From an uncultured Opitutia bacterium (GTDB lineage Bacteria; Verrucomicrobiota; Verrucomicrobiia; Opitutales; Opitutaceae): DNA of 64,000 nt. Shown here piece after piece: positions 43,501 through 51,311 of the stretch (the stretch's first letter is position 1; each line of letters begins with the position of its first letter). The DNA is taken from positions 29,803 to 93,802 of the forward strand of contig CAIMFY010000109.1 of the NCBI GenBank assembly GCA_903840415.1, in the 5' to 3' direction. The position numbers and the translations under genes are program-made. The notes under the pieces were generated by a model, which was given only the letters and a program-made list of their open reading frames with translations, was not told where the DNA came from and ran no database searches.

Positions 43501-44420
43501 TGGATTTCAACCTTCCTAATGGCGACCGCCGCGTCCGCGAGATAGGGCGGCGGATCGTCGGGGCGGTTCCAGCCGTAGCGAAACCACCATTCGTCGCGCG
43601 AACGGGTGTCGGCCAGGGTGCGGGCCGGGAGCGGGGAAAGATTCGTCACCGCGTCGCCGCGGGCGAGGGTCGCGACGCCAGTGTCGTCCAGCATGCGATC
43701 GTAAATCCGTAATTCATCGATGTCGCCGCCGCGCGTGAAATTATAGTCACTCTGGACGTTGTAGGGGCTGATGATGCGCGAGTGCGGCCCAAACTGATCG
43801 AGTCCGGCGTTGAGGATCGCGGTGGTCTCGCGCGTGGCGGCGAGTTTGCCATTCACGTAAAAGCGGATGCCGCGCGTCTCATCCCACGAGAGGGCGAGAT
43901 GCACCCAGGCATTGGGTTTCGGAAATTCGGGCAGCGCCACGGACACGCGGATGCGCGCCAGACTGGCGTCGGTCACGAAGGCGTCGAACCCGTGGCCGTT
44001 GTAGTCGATCCGCAGCCAGACCATATCCCAGCTCGAGTGATCCGCGTAGCCCACGCGGAAGATCGGAAACTCAGTCGGTCCGACCGGAGAGCGCGAGCGC
44101 CAGAAAAACGAGAGCGTGCCTCGCTGCGCGTAGATGTTGCCCGGCGCCCAATACGAGAGCAATTGGGTGTCGCTGCAACTGAGCGCGGCGCCCTTCGCCC
44201 CATCGGCGACGGGCGTGATTTCGGCGACGAAGTTTGGCTCCGCGGTTTTCGGCGCGGCCACCTCGGCGGTCGTGCCGTGGTCGCCCGAGAGATAAAACAA
44301 GAGTCCGGGCTCGGCGCCCTGAAGCATTGGGCTAAGGCAGCCAAGGAGACTGGTTGCAGTGAACGCGGCGAAAATGCCGCGGCGGCGTGTCGAATGAAGG
44401 GGTGTCATCACGGTCGGCAT
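40566..44420 (-). CDS. Large exported LamG-domain protein, probable novel polysaccharide-active enzyme
   Basis: A 1,284-aa exported protein. The ATG at 44420 is preceded by AAGGGAAAT, a plausible Shine-Dalgarno; 44408 and 44432 are alternatives. After the signal sequence (with a lipobox-like 'SLLGCLSP') a concanavalin/LamG domain spans about 37-252 ('FFWRSRSP', 'GIRFYVNGKLAATRET', 'GGDIDELRIYDRMLDD'). A central region of uncertain fold follows to about 680, then an alpha/alpha-toroid-like part with 'GDFGGGISDDVDLLNVWPG', 'SEDGVWGSSRGY' and repeated helix pairs ('SAWKCTGEARYLDPIF', 'LAWQVTGDKRYLERLY'). The C-terminus is beta-rich ('VDGRSVSVRVHSLGS', 'EEITTANNVIKL', like a CARDB domain). I know no family for the toroid. 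Next to GH28, PL2-like and GlcG genes, it fits a pectin-side-chain enzyme. Confidence 0.8.
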   Translation of the reverse strand: MPTVMTPLHSTRRRGIFAAFTATSLLGCLSPMLQGAEPGLLFYLSGDHGTTAEVAAPKTAEPNFVAEITPVADGAKGAALSCSDTQLLSYWAPGNIYAQRGTLSFFWRSRSPVGPTEFPIFRVGYADHSSWDMVWLRIDYNGHGFDAFVTDASLARIRVSVALPEFPKPNAWVHLALSWDETRGIRFYVNGKLAATRETTAILNAGLDQFGPHSRIISPYNVQSDYNFTRGGDIDELRIYDRMLDDTGVATLARGDAVTNLSPLPARTLADTRSRDEWWFRYGWNRPDDPPPYLADAAVAIRKVEIHEAYDLKRWWWKACDGIRETTWPGVYNRSRLPGRHDYFTLPDWDCYVESGKAITFYMPDEPWNHLEISGAAWGSMSLLNATDANDAAARAPLFERPKGQEKTVHQLDHAIVGQKIRFTNVEQEEPIGELAAYHVTAGREPAGSPKLEYRLTGAPAAEASLQPLVTFIAGRFAADERTLLTARPAGAAAPTNVTSATSALPIVHVLIPTESADSAYRLDDVAGGLDGIAIDLPALTVPPTHHGLIPLNIQIKDPLWPLRNMFDFTFSVKPGEAKTLWLDLRDRILPPGRGLYLTIASASGEFSAASLANAKLRLVFKPREAAVAEHALDRFTQARDSFAMLVEEHPQHNPKLNLWNRFEGDIKDLIRVDPNHNPGRSYYAVAVTGEPSTYQAPPPPAGVPLWAYQQVTLLGQLRQLVEWYIDNRQVPYGDFGGGISDDVDLLNVWPGTALMGCVPEKIRQSDRALIEAAYKNGMFTNGLPTIQADYLHSFEEGINCLSQNMILDYGNPTLFERAMETARGVASLTGVNAAGHRHIKTAYFSGTKMSEDGVWGSSRGYSYLVLQPAELLVDFNGNPSARKTIVELADGQLAHRQKNAKGQFEMPAGIQYQTDENIKLAKALFPWPLYWSAWKCTGEARYLDPIFDGGAGAITTVNANLLDLAGLRPAWSQRIVAAAEDFTAPAQVRDYLEKSRSSEYRNPATSFLAWQVTGDKRYLERLYAVQIGEANLLNYINTEGSLWIDRVGVHHADLQRARLGGIALVRNGTYPGNVVSWQFRAPASEQSLAILIPDATTTAFKVIAYNLDGLPVHATLTGWNIDPGQWEISQGLDTTGKDVADTALETRTALFERSRSVDLTFAPRATTILTFKLKTPGTPYWQRPDLGIDVNDVKVDGRSVSVRVHSLGSVAAPASTIAIRSRDGRIVATAAVPPIAAPVDLLPKSVDVRLNLPAVASLDGASVELDPEHQIEEITTANNVIKL

Positions 44421-44456
44421 ATTTCCCTTCATGAGGGAGCGCGCAATCTTTATTCG

Positions 44457-44495
44457 GACACGTGTCTCTTTTTTTGATCGAAAGCGCATCTTTCG
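44457..44495. promoter_or_regulatory. Shared divergent regulatory region for pectin genes
   Basis: Between the divergent starts at 44420 and 44524 lie GACACGTGTC (44457-44466, perfect 10-base palindrome), a seven-T run, and CGAAAG-CGCAT-CTTTCG (44479-44495, perfect 6-base arms). These are candidate operators controlling both the 1,284-aa/GlcG/Gfo unit and the GH28/PL unit. Confidence 0.5.
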
Positions 44496-44523
44496 CCAAT
44501 TTCATTCGTTAAATCGCTATACC

Positions 44524-46035
44524 ATGATGCCTACCCCGCGTTCGGTGTTGTCCGGTTTAACTCTGTCTGTCCTCGCTCTCGCTGCGCCGGTTGGCGGCGC
44601 TGCCACGCTGGACGACTATCTCGCCTCCGCGCCATTCAAGATGCCGGCCGTGCCCGTGCCGTCATTTCCTGATCGCAAATTTCCCCTTACCGATTTCGGT
44701 GCCGTTGGCGACGGACACACGCTCAACACCGCGGCGTTCGCCAAGGCGATCGACGCCTGCGCCCAGGCGGGCGGAGGTCACGTGGTGGTGCCGGCGGGTT
44801 TGTGGCTCACCGGCCCGATTGTGCTGAAGAGCAACGTCGACCTCCACACTGAGCGCGGGGCGCTCGTCCAACTCACCGCCGACCACACCGCCTATCCGAT
44901 GGTGCCGCGCGAGGATCGTGGTTTCGTGGCCGCTTCGGGGATCAGTGCGACGGGGCAGAAGAACATCGCCCTCACGGGCGAAGGAGTTTTTGACGGTGCG
45001 GGCGAGACGTGGCGCCCGGTGCGGAAATCGAAGACGACCGAGACCGAGTGGCAGCGCTTGCTCGCCAAGGGTGGCGTGACCAGCAACGAAGACACGAACT
45101 GGTGGCCGACTAAAGAGGCCATGTTGGGAGAAGACTACCTCGCGACGCTGGCGCAGAAGACGAAACATCCGACGGCCGAAGAGTCGCTGCCGGCGCGCGA
45201 TTTCCGGCGTTCGCCGCTGGTGACTTTCACCAGCTGCGAAAACGTGTTGATCGAAGGCGTCACCCTGCGCAACTCACCGAGCGGCGTGTTCGTGCCCGCG
45301 CGGTGCATCAATGTCACCGTCCGCTATGCGACGATTTTCAACGAGTGGTCCGCGCAAAACGGCGACGGCATGGACATCGGCCCATGCAAAAACGTCGTCG
45401 TCTATCGCTGCACGGTGAGCACCGGTGACGACGCCATCTGCATGAAGGCCGGCGGCAAAAGCCCGTGGCCCGGCGAGCCCGGCCTGCAAAACGTCATCGT
45501 CGCCGAATGCACCGTCTATCGCGGCCACGGCGGCTTCGTCGTGGGCGGCTCGACTGAGGCTGGAATGCAAAATCTCTGGGCGACGCAGTGTGATTTCATC
45601 GGCACCGATACCGGCATCCGCGTCAAGAGCGGCCTCGGCCACGGTGGCCTCGTGCACGACGTCTACGTCGATCACATCTACATGAAGGACATTCTTAACG
45701 AGGCGATCCTGTTCGACACCTTCTACGACAACACGCCCGTCAGCGCCGCGACGGCGAAGGCCGCCCCGAATCGCGATCCGGCGAAGACGCCCGAATTCCG
45801 CGACTTCTTCATCCGCGACGTTTACTGCCTCGGCGCCGGCTCGGCGATCGCGATGACCGGACTTCCGCAGCAACCGCTGCATCAGATTTCCATCGAGCGC
45901 GCGATCCTCACGGCGCGGCGCGGCTTCCGCGCCACCGATGCCACCGACATCACGCTGAAACAGGTGAAGATCAATACGCCGGAGACACCGGCGGTCGTCC
46001 AAAAAAATACGCGCAACATCAAGATCATCGATTGA
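44524..46035 (+). CDS. Glycoside hydrolase family 28 (polygalacturonase), exported
   Basis: A 503-aa GH28 enzyme with signal peptide ending 'GGAATLDD'. All four GH28 motifs are canonical here: 'NGDGMDIG' (Asn279, Asp281, Asp284), 'STGDDAICMK' (Asp302, Asp303), 'RGHGGFVVGG' (His335), and 'GIRVKSG' (RxK). 'FPLTDFGAVGDGHTLNTAAF' is the typical N-terminal beta-helix entrance. It differs from the GH28 at 37 kb, which lacks the NxD form and the Gly of GHG. Galacturonan hydrolysis in the periplasm or outside is expected. It is followed after 58 bases by a PL2-like lyase on the same strand, so hydrolase and lyase are probably coexpressed. ATG 44527 is an equally good start. Confidence 0.92.
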   Translation: MMPTPRSVLSGLTLSVLALAAPVGGAATLDDYLASAPFKMPAVPVPSFPDRKFPLTDFGAVGDGHTLNTAAFAKAIDACAQAGGGHVVVPAGLWLTGPIVLKSNVDLHTERGALVQLTADHTAYPMVPREDRGFVAASGISATGQKNIALTGEGVFDGAGETWRPVRKSKTTETEWQRLLAKGGVTSNEDTNWWPTKEAMLGEDYLATLAQKTKHPTAEESLPARDFRRSPLVTFTSCENVLIEGVTLRNSPSGVFVPARCINVTVRYATIFNEWSAQNGDGMDIGPCKNVVVYRCTVSTGDDAICMKAGGKSPWPGEPGLQNVIVAECTVYRGHGGFVVGGSTEAGMQNLWATQCDFIGTDTGIRVKSGLGHGGLVHDVYVDHIYMKDILNEAILFDTFYDNTPVSAATAKAAPNRDPAKTPEFRDFFIRDVYCLGAGSAIAMTGLPQQPLHQISIERAILTARRGFRATDATDITLKQVKINTPETPAVVQKNTRNIKIID

Positions 46036-46093
46036 ACCGCGGACGGTTCAGCGGTTTCAACCGCCACAACGCTTCAACCTAAGAAACCCCATC

Positions 46094-47851
46094 ATGTCTA
46101 TTTTAAGATTCTCCAATCTCGCCCGGTTCGTCGCGGCGACGTGCCTCACTTCGCTCGTCGCGCAGGGCGCCACCGTCACGAAAAGCGACGAAGCCCGGCT
46201 CGCCAGCGTCGTCGCCTATGCGAACCAAGTGCTGGCCGACGCTTCCGATCATTATCACAAGGAGCCGACGCCGCTGCTGGCGAACGGTGTCGATGTTTAC
46301 AGCAAGCAGCAGTTGAAGTGGATTTATCCGGACGGAAAGGAGGCGGTGATGTCGGATTTCGTCGAGCAACAGAACCTCATGCGGGTGCTGGCCGCGCTGA
46401 CCGACCTCACCGGCGATCCGAAATTCAAGGCGGCGGCCAAGGCGCAATACGCCTACTACTTCGCGCATTATCAGGACACGAGCGGTCTCCTCCAGTGGGG
46501 CGGCCACCGGTTCGTCGATTTGCAGTCGCTCGCCGTCATGGGATTTTCCGGACCGCCGGACAGCCCGCACGAATTGAAAAACGCCTATCCCTATTATGAC
46601 CTGATGTTCGAGGTGAACCCGGAGGCGACCAAGCGTTTCATCACCGGATTTTGGAACGCGCACGTGTTCAACTGGCGGACGCTCGAAGTGAGCCGCCACG
46701 GCGAGTATGGTCACGAGCCCGGCCCGCACTGGAACAACCCGTTCGACGATCCCGCGCCGTTTTTTGAAACCAAAGGCCTCTCGTTTCTCGATGCCGGCAA
46801 CGACCTGATCTACTCGGGCGCGATGCTCTACAAACTGACCGGTGACCAAGGAGCGCTGCTCTGGACGAAGCGACTGGCCCACCAATTCGTCAAGGCACGC
46901 GACCCGCAGACAAAACTCGGCGCTTATCAATATACCCAGCCGCGAAAAACCGAAGAGCCGAAAGACGACAGCATCACGTTGTCCTGGATGGGAGATCGCG
47001 CGAAGCGGCAGTTCGGCCCCGATTTTCCGGGCCACGTCGTGCTTGAAGCGACCATGCTTCTGAAGCGCCTCGCGATGACGATCTATTCCGAGAACGCCCT
47101 GATGCAGCTCCAACTGGGCCAGGATCTCGGCCGCGATGGAAAGGATCTCCTCGACTGGACGCACGAGGGCATGGCGGCGTTTGCCCACTACGCCCGGATC
47201 TCCGGCACCAATCTTCTCCGGCCGATGCTGACCGATGGCACCGACCTCACCGACTTCGTCGTCAAACGCAACGGTTACTACGAGAGCAAGGGACAAAAGC
47301 TCACGGCCTACCGCGCGACGCCGGAGTTGATGATCGCCTATGCGCGCGGCTTTATGATCACCGGCGATTCCGCGCTCTGGACGATGGCACGCGACATCGC
47401 CGCGGATTCCGATCTCGGTGAGATCGGAAATGCTCCCGGTCAGGGCGTGAAGGTAAATCTGAAAACGAAGAGCGCAGATCCCTTCGCGCTTTTCTCCATG
47501 CTCGATCTTTACCGGCAAACGCACGCGGACGACTACCTGCAACTGGCGCGTGCCATCGGCGACAACATCGTCGCGCAGAAATATCACCACGGTTATTTCA
47601 CGCCGTTCGAGGACACGATCTACGCCAGCGTGAACGCGATCGAGCCTTACGCCCTGCTGGCACTCGACGCCACGATCAAAGGCACGCCGGACAAAGTCCC
47701 GAACTTCATCAACGGCTATGGTTTCTTTTCGGGTGCGTATAAATTTCCAAGCGGTCAGTCGAAACGCATCAACGACGATCTGCTTTATCGACCGAGAAAG
47801 TCTGCGCCTAATTTGCCCTTCGAGCGCCTCTCGAACAACACGGAAGGCTAA
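46094..47851 (+). CDS. PL2-like exported pectate lyase (probable)
   Basis: A 585-aa exported protein (signal peptide to about residue 26, 'LVAQGATV') with helical-toroid character. From memory of the Yersinia PL2 enzyme, the metal is held by His109, Glu130 and His172 with Arg171 as base. Here His138 ('QWGGHRF'), Glu160 ('SPHELKN'), Arg201 and His202 ('EVSRHGEYG') show nearly the same spacing. This is my inference from spacing and context, not an alignment. PL2 enzymes cleave homogalacturonan by beta-elimination. It follows GH28 and ends 14 bases before the convergent penicillin acylase gene. Confidence 0.68.
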   Translation: MSILRFSNLARFVAATCLTSLVAQGATVTKSDEARLASVVAYANQVLADASDHYHKEPTPLLANGVDVYSKQQLKWIYPDGKEAVMSDFVEQQNLMRVLAALTDLTGDPKFKAAAKAQYAYYFAHYQDTSGLLQWGGHRFVDLQSLAVMGFSGPPDSPHELKNAYPYYDLMFEVNPEATKRFITGFWNAHVFNWRTLEVSRHGEYGHEPGPHWNNPFDDPAPFFETKGLSFLDAGNDLIYSGAMLYKLTGDQGALLWTKRLAHQFVKARDPQTKLGAYQYTQPRKTEEPKDDSITLSWMGDRAKRQFGPDFPGHVVLEATMLLKRLAMTIYSENALMQLQLGQDLGRDGKDLLDWTHEGMAAFAHYARISGTNLLRPMLTDGTDLTDFVVKRNGYYESKGQKLTAYRATPELMIAYARGFMITGDSALWTMARDIAADSDLGEIGNAPGQGVKVNLKTKSADPFALFSMLDLYRQTHADDYLQLARAIGDNIVAQKYHHGYFTPFEDTIYASVNAIEPYALLALDATIKGTPDKVPNFINGYGFFSGAYKFPSGQSKRINDDLLYRPRKSAPNLPFERLSNNTEG

Positions 47852-47865
47852 ACCCCGGCGCGCGG

Positions 47866-50055
47866 TCAGCCGCCCGGGTGATACCTGCTCTCGACGTGCT
47901 GCTCGACGTCGTCGAGGTAGAACCACACGTCCTTGAACTCGCCCTTGGTGTAGCGCTCGGCCTGGTCATTGAAGTGCGGCGAGGCGGGATCGCCGCTTTC
48001 GCCGCCGGCGAGGAGGCTTCTCGCTTTGAGGCGCGGGCCGAACTCCACCACCGCGACGAAGCTGTTGCCGACGCCGCCGAAAATTTTCTTGGTCGGCTGC
48101 GGCCCCGCCGCGCTAAATGCCGCCAGCGATCCCCACACGCTCGCGGTGAAGCCGACCGGCAGGCTCGGTTTCGTGTCGTCGAAGCCAGCGTTCACTTCGC
48201 CGCTGAGGCGCTGGAAACGGTTGATGGCGCCCCACGGCGTCTTCCACGTGCCGAAGTCGCGTGTCAGTTTTTCCTCGGCGCGATCGAGTGCGCCGAGCCG
48301 CTCGGCTGGCGTCGTTTGCTTCGCCATGAAGTCGAACATCGGCAGCTGATCGGAGGGTGCGATATTTTTGGCTTTCGCCGCGGCGCTGACATTCATCATC
48401 AAATCCTGCGCCCAAAAAATCGCGAGTGTCGTCGCGACCGAGTCGGCGGACCAGCGGTGGTCCCAGGTGCGGAGCACCGCGATTGGCTCGGCGAGTTTCG
48501 CTCTTAACAGATCGGTGGCGGGCGTTGCATCAAACGCTTTCAGCAAGCCGGGAATCAGCACGTCGAACGCCGGCAGGTCACGATCGAACGCCGCGGCAAT
48601 AAGTTTATCGAGCGTAAAGTCGTGGCGGTTTGAGAGCATGCGGCCGGCGTGGATACCGCGGAAATTTTCCGGCCGCTCCCACATGTAGCGCGGGAAATCC
48701 TGCTGGCGCGGGCTGTTCGGGCCGGCGGCGGAAAACGGCCAGTTGTTGGTGTTGGCGATCCAGCCGTTGGGCGGGTTGAAGAGTGCGATGGTGTCCTTCA
48801 CCTCGTGCAGCCCGCGCCACTCGGTCGCCGGATCGCTGCCATCGACGGGCTTGGTCCAGTCGAATTTCGGATCGCGGCGCGGGATGAAGTTGCCGTGCCA
48901 GTAGGCGATGTTGCCGTCGGCGTCGGCATAGACGGTGTTGTTCGACGAGTTGGTGCGGAGCTGCATCACCTCAAGAAACTCCGCGTAGGTTTTCGCCTTC
49001 GTGCGAAGGTAGGATTGCTGGAGCGCCTTCACCGGCTCCTGCATCAGTCGCACCGCGATCCATTTGCCGCCGGCGGCGCGGACGATCGGGCCGTGGTGGC
49101 TGGAGTAAACGGTGAACATTTTCTCGACGATCGTGGCGCCCGATCGGTAGGGGATGGTGATTTGTTTAGCGGTGAGCGGGCGCTCGGCGTCGCCATATTT
49201 GTAGAAAGCGCCGTTTGGCTTCTCGATGACGGTCTCCAGATATTCGTCGATCACATCGCCGCCGCCGGACGTGTGCATCCAGCCGAGGCGATCGTTGAAG
49301 CCTTGGTAAACGAAGAACTGGCCCCAGGTGACGGCACCGTAGGCGTTCAAGCCTTCGTTGCTCACGACCTGCACCTCGGGGCGGAAATAAAACGAGGTGT
49401 GCGGATTGAGCAGCAGCAGCGCGTTGCCCGAGGCGGAGTTTGCCGGAGCGATGGCGAAGCCGTTGGAGCCTCTCGAGTCGTGCGAAAATTCGATTTCGAC
49501 GGTGGCCAATTTTTTCCCGGACTTCGCGCCGTAAAACTCCTCCAGCTGTTTCAGGGAAATCGTCTCGATATCGCCGCCGATGCTGCCTTCGGAAAACGCG
49601 AGCGCCATCCACGGCTCGAAGTGCGTGAGGAGTTTCGGTTTCACGCCCGGGTGCGTGTGCAGATAGAAATTTAATCCGTCGGCAAAGGCGTCCATCAAAG
49701 TGCGCAGCCACGCGGGACTCTCGGCGTAGCTCGCGCGCAGGTCGGCCGGATCGATGAAAAGTTTCATCCGCAGATCGCGGTAGATTTCTTTTTCGCCCTC
49801 GATTTCGGCGAGGCGGCCGACGGCGTTGACGTAGTTCAACTCGACGCGGTTGAAGTCGTCCTCGGCCTGCGCGTAGAGGAGGCCGAACACGGCGTCGGCA
49901 TCTGTCTTCCCGTAAACGTGCGGGATGCCCCAGGTGTCGCGGATGATGGTGACGTTGGCGGCGTGCCGCTGCCAGCGGGCGAGATCGTCGGCGGGCGCGG
50001 CGCGCAGCGCTGGGCTGATGCAGAGTGAAACGAGGAGCAGTGGAATCAGTTTCAT
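47866..50055 (-). CDS. Penicillin acylase family (Ntn) hydrolase, exported
   Basis: A 729-aa Ntn-hydrolase precursor with a signal peptide ('LLLVSLCISPALRAAP'). The alpha chain begins 'VTIIRDTWGIPHVYGKTDADAVFGLLYAQAEDDFNR'; the autocatalytic cleavage places Ser197 ('SRGSNGFAIAP') at the start of the beta chain. 'LLLNPHTSF', 'NDRLGWMHT' and the later 'QDFPRYMWERPENFRG' are typical of acyl-homoserine-lactone or penicillin acylases. Substrate can be an N-acyl amide such as a quorum signal or antibiotic; undecidable here. The start overlaps the MOSC gene stop (ATGA), an unusual pairing. Confidence 0.9.
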   Translation of the reverse strand: MKLIPLLLVSLCISPALRAAPADDLARWQRHAANVTIIRDTWGIPHVYGKTDADAVFGLLYAQAEDDFNRVELNYVNAVGRLAEIEGEKEIYRDLRMKLFIDPADLRASYAESPAWLRTLMDAFADGLNFYLHTHPGVKPKLLTHFEPWMALAFSEGSIGGDIETISLKQLEEFYGAKSGKKLATVEIEFSHDSRGSNGFAIAPANSASGNALLLLNPHTSFYFRPEVQVVSNEGLNAYGAVTWGQFFVYQGFNDRLGWMHTSGGGDVIDEYLETVIEKPNGAFYKYGDAERPLTAKQITIPYRSGATIVEKMFTVYSSHHGPIVRAAGGKWIAVRLMQEPVKALQQSYLRTKAKTYAEFLEVMQLRTNSSNNTVYADADGNIAYWHGNFIPRRDPKFDWTKPVDGSDPATEWRGLHEVKDTIALFNPPNGWIANTNNWPFSAAGPNSPRQQDFPRYMWERPENFRGIHAGRMLSNRHDFTLDKLIAAAFDRDLPAFDVLIPGLLKAFDATPATDLLRAKLAEPIAVLRTWDHRWSADSVATTLAIFWAQDLMMNVSAAAKAKNIAPSDQLPMFDFMAKQTTPAERLGALDRAEEKLTRDFGTWKTPWGAINRFQRLSGEVNAGFDDTKPSLPVGFTASVWGSLAAFSAAGPQPTKKIFGGVGNSFVAVVEFGPRLKARSLLAGGESGDPASPHFNDQAERYTKGEFKDVWFYLDDVEQHVESRYHPGG

Positions 50056-50882
50056 GGCATGGAGGTGGACAACTCAACCGCATCGCCGACGCGCACGGTG
50101 CCGGACTTCGTTTCGTTGATCAGGTTTTGACCGAAGTTGACGTCCGTCGGATCAGTGGCGTCGCGCCGGTAGGTCGCGAGCGTGCGGAGCGGCTCCGTGC
50201 CGCGTTTACCGGTGAATTGGTCGGTCGTCGTCACGATGCAGCGGGAAGACTGGCCGGCCGCGCGAAAGATTGCGGTGCCGAGGCGGAATCGCGGCCAGGT
50301 GTCTTCGGCGAATGCGGTGCAGCCGCTCACGACGAGGTTCGGCCGGAAGCGATCCATCGGTACCGCGGCCTTGCCTTGCTCGACGAGGCGATCGTTGAGA
50401 TCGGCGATCGAGGCTTCGCTGATGACGAGTAGCGGCGCGCCGTCTCCGAAATGAAAAACGTCGCCGGCGCGTGCGGCGGATTTCAGCACGGGCCGGCGAA
50501 ACGCGGGGCCGATGCGGACGAGCCTGCAGCGCGTCGCGAGAAAGGTGGAGAGAAACGTGGCGACTTCATCACCGCAGTCTTCGGTCTGTAAACCATCGCT
50601 TTTCCAGATACTCACGGTGTGACGCCCTGCCGCCGGATCGGAGGTGAGTGCAACTCGAGCGCGGTCGGCGCCTTCGGTGGAGAGGGTGAGATGGGTGGCA
50701 TCGAGCGCGGTCGCGATGAGCGCCATGCGTGGCAGCGTGCGCTGCGTCAGGAAGCGGCCAGTCTCATCGACGACGAGGAAGCGGCGGTCGCCGACAAGGC
50801 CGAGCGCATCGACGTCTGCTGAATTGACGGAAAACCCGCGGAGTCCTTTGACAGGGTAAATGAAAAGGCCGGAAAGGTGCAT
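50052..50882 (-). CDS. MOSC domain-containing protein
   Basis: A 276-aa protein with an N-terminal beta-barrel ('LSGLFIYPVKGLRGFSVNSADVDALGLVGDRRFLVVDETGRF') and a MOSC domain ('RFRPNLVVSGC', 'EDTWPRFRLGTAIFRAAGQSSRCIVTTTDQ'). The Cys in 'VVSGC' or 'SSRC' could carry sulphur or bind molybdenum. Eukaryotic mARC and bacterial YcbX have this layout and reduce N-hydroxylated compounds using Moco. No ferredoxin domain is fused. Coupled to the penicillin acylase gene by a four-base overlap. Confidence 0.9.
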   Translation of the reverse strand: MHLSGLFIYPVKGLRGFSVNSADVDALGLVGDRRFLVVDETGRFLTQRTLPRMALIATALDATHLTLSTEGADRARVALTSDPAAGRHTVSIWKSDGLQTEDCGDEVATFLSTFLATRCRLVRIGPAFRRPVLKSAARAGDVFHFGDGAPLLVISEASIADLNDRLVEQGKAAVPMDRFRPNLVVSGCTAFAEDTWPRFRLGTAIFRAAGQSSRCIVTTTDQFTGKRGTEPLRTLATYRRDATDPTDVNFGQNLINETKSGTVRVGDAVELSTSMP

Positions 50883-50948
50883 CGCGCGGGTGATCGAACG
50901 GATGGATTGCTTCGTCGCCGTCGGCTTGGCCCAATGACAAACAAACTC

Positions 50949-51311
50949 TCACGACGCCTTGCGGCGGTAAGTCGCGAGATAGTGGGACGAACCGGCGGTC
51001 GTCGCGAATTTTTCCGGCACGGTGCCGTCGAGCCCGTAACAGACGCGCAACCGGTCGCCGGCGAGTTGGTAAATGCACGGAATAGTGCGGCCAGCATTTG
51101 GGCCCTTGGCGCCGAGCAGCAGGAACGTCGCATGGGTGCCGGCCGGTGTGCGCGCATAGGTGCCTTGATCAGCGAGTTCGCCGGCGAAATGAACCTGATA
51201 GGTTTCGGCGGTCAGATGCAACTCGACGCGAAGGGCGAGGAGATCGGTGGAGGGTTCACCGCCGCTTTCCGCGCGGATCATTTCCCAAGTGCCGTGCAGC
51301 GCCTCACTCAT
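50949..51311 (-). CDS. TIGR03067 domain protein
   Basis: A 120-aa protein matching TIGR03067, common in Planctomycetes and Verrucomicrobia: 'LHGTWEMIRAESGGEP' at the start, 'GRTIPCIYQLAGDRLRVCYGLDG' and 'LATYRR' at the end. Soluble, no signal peptide, function unknown. Its ATG overlaps the rmuC stop by four bases, so it is translated after rmuC. Confidence 0.82.
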   Translation of the reverse strand: MSEALHGTWEMIRAESGGEPSTDLLALRVELHLTAETYQVHFAGELADQGTYARTPAGTHATFLLLGAKGPNAGRTIPCIYQLAGDRLRVCYGLDGTVPEKFATTAGSSHYLATYRRKAS

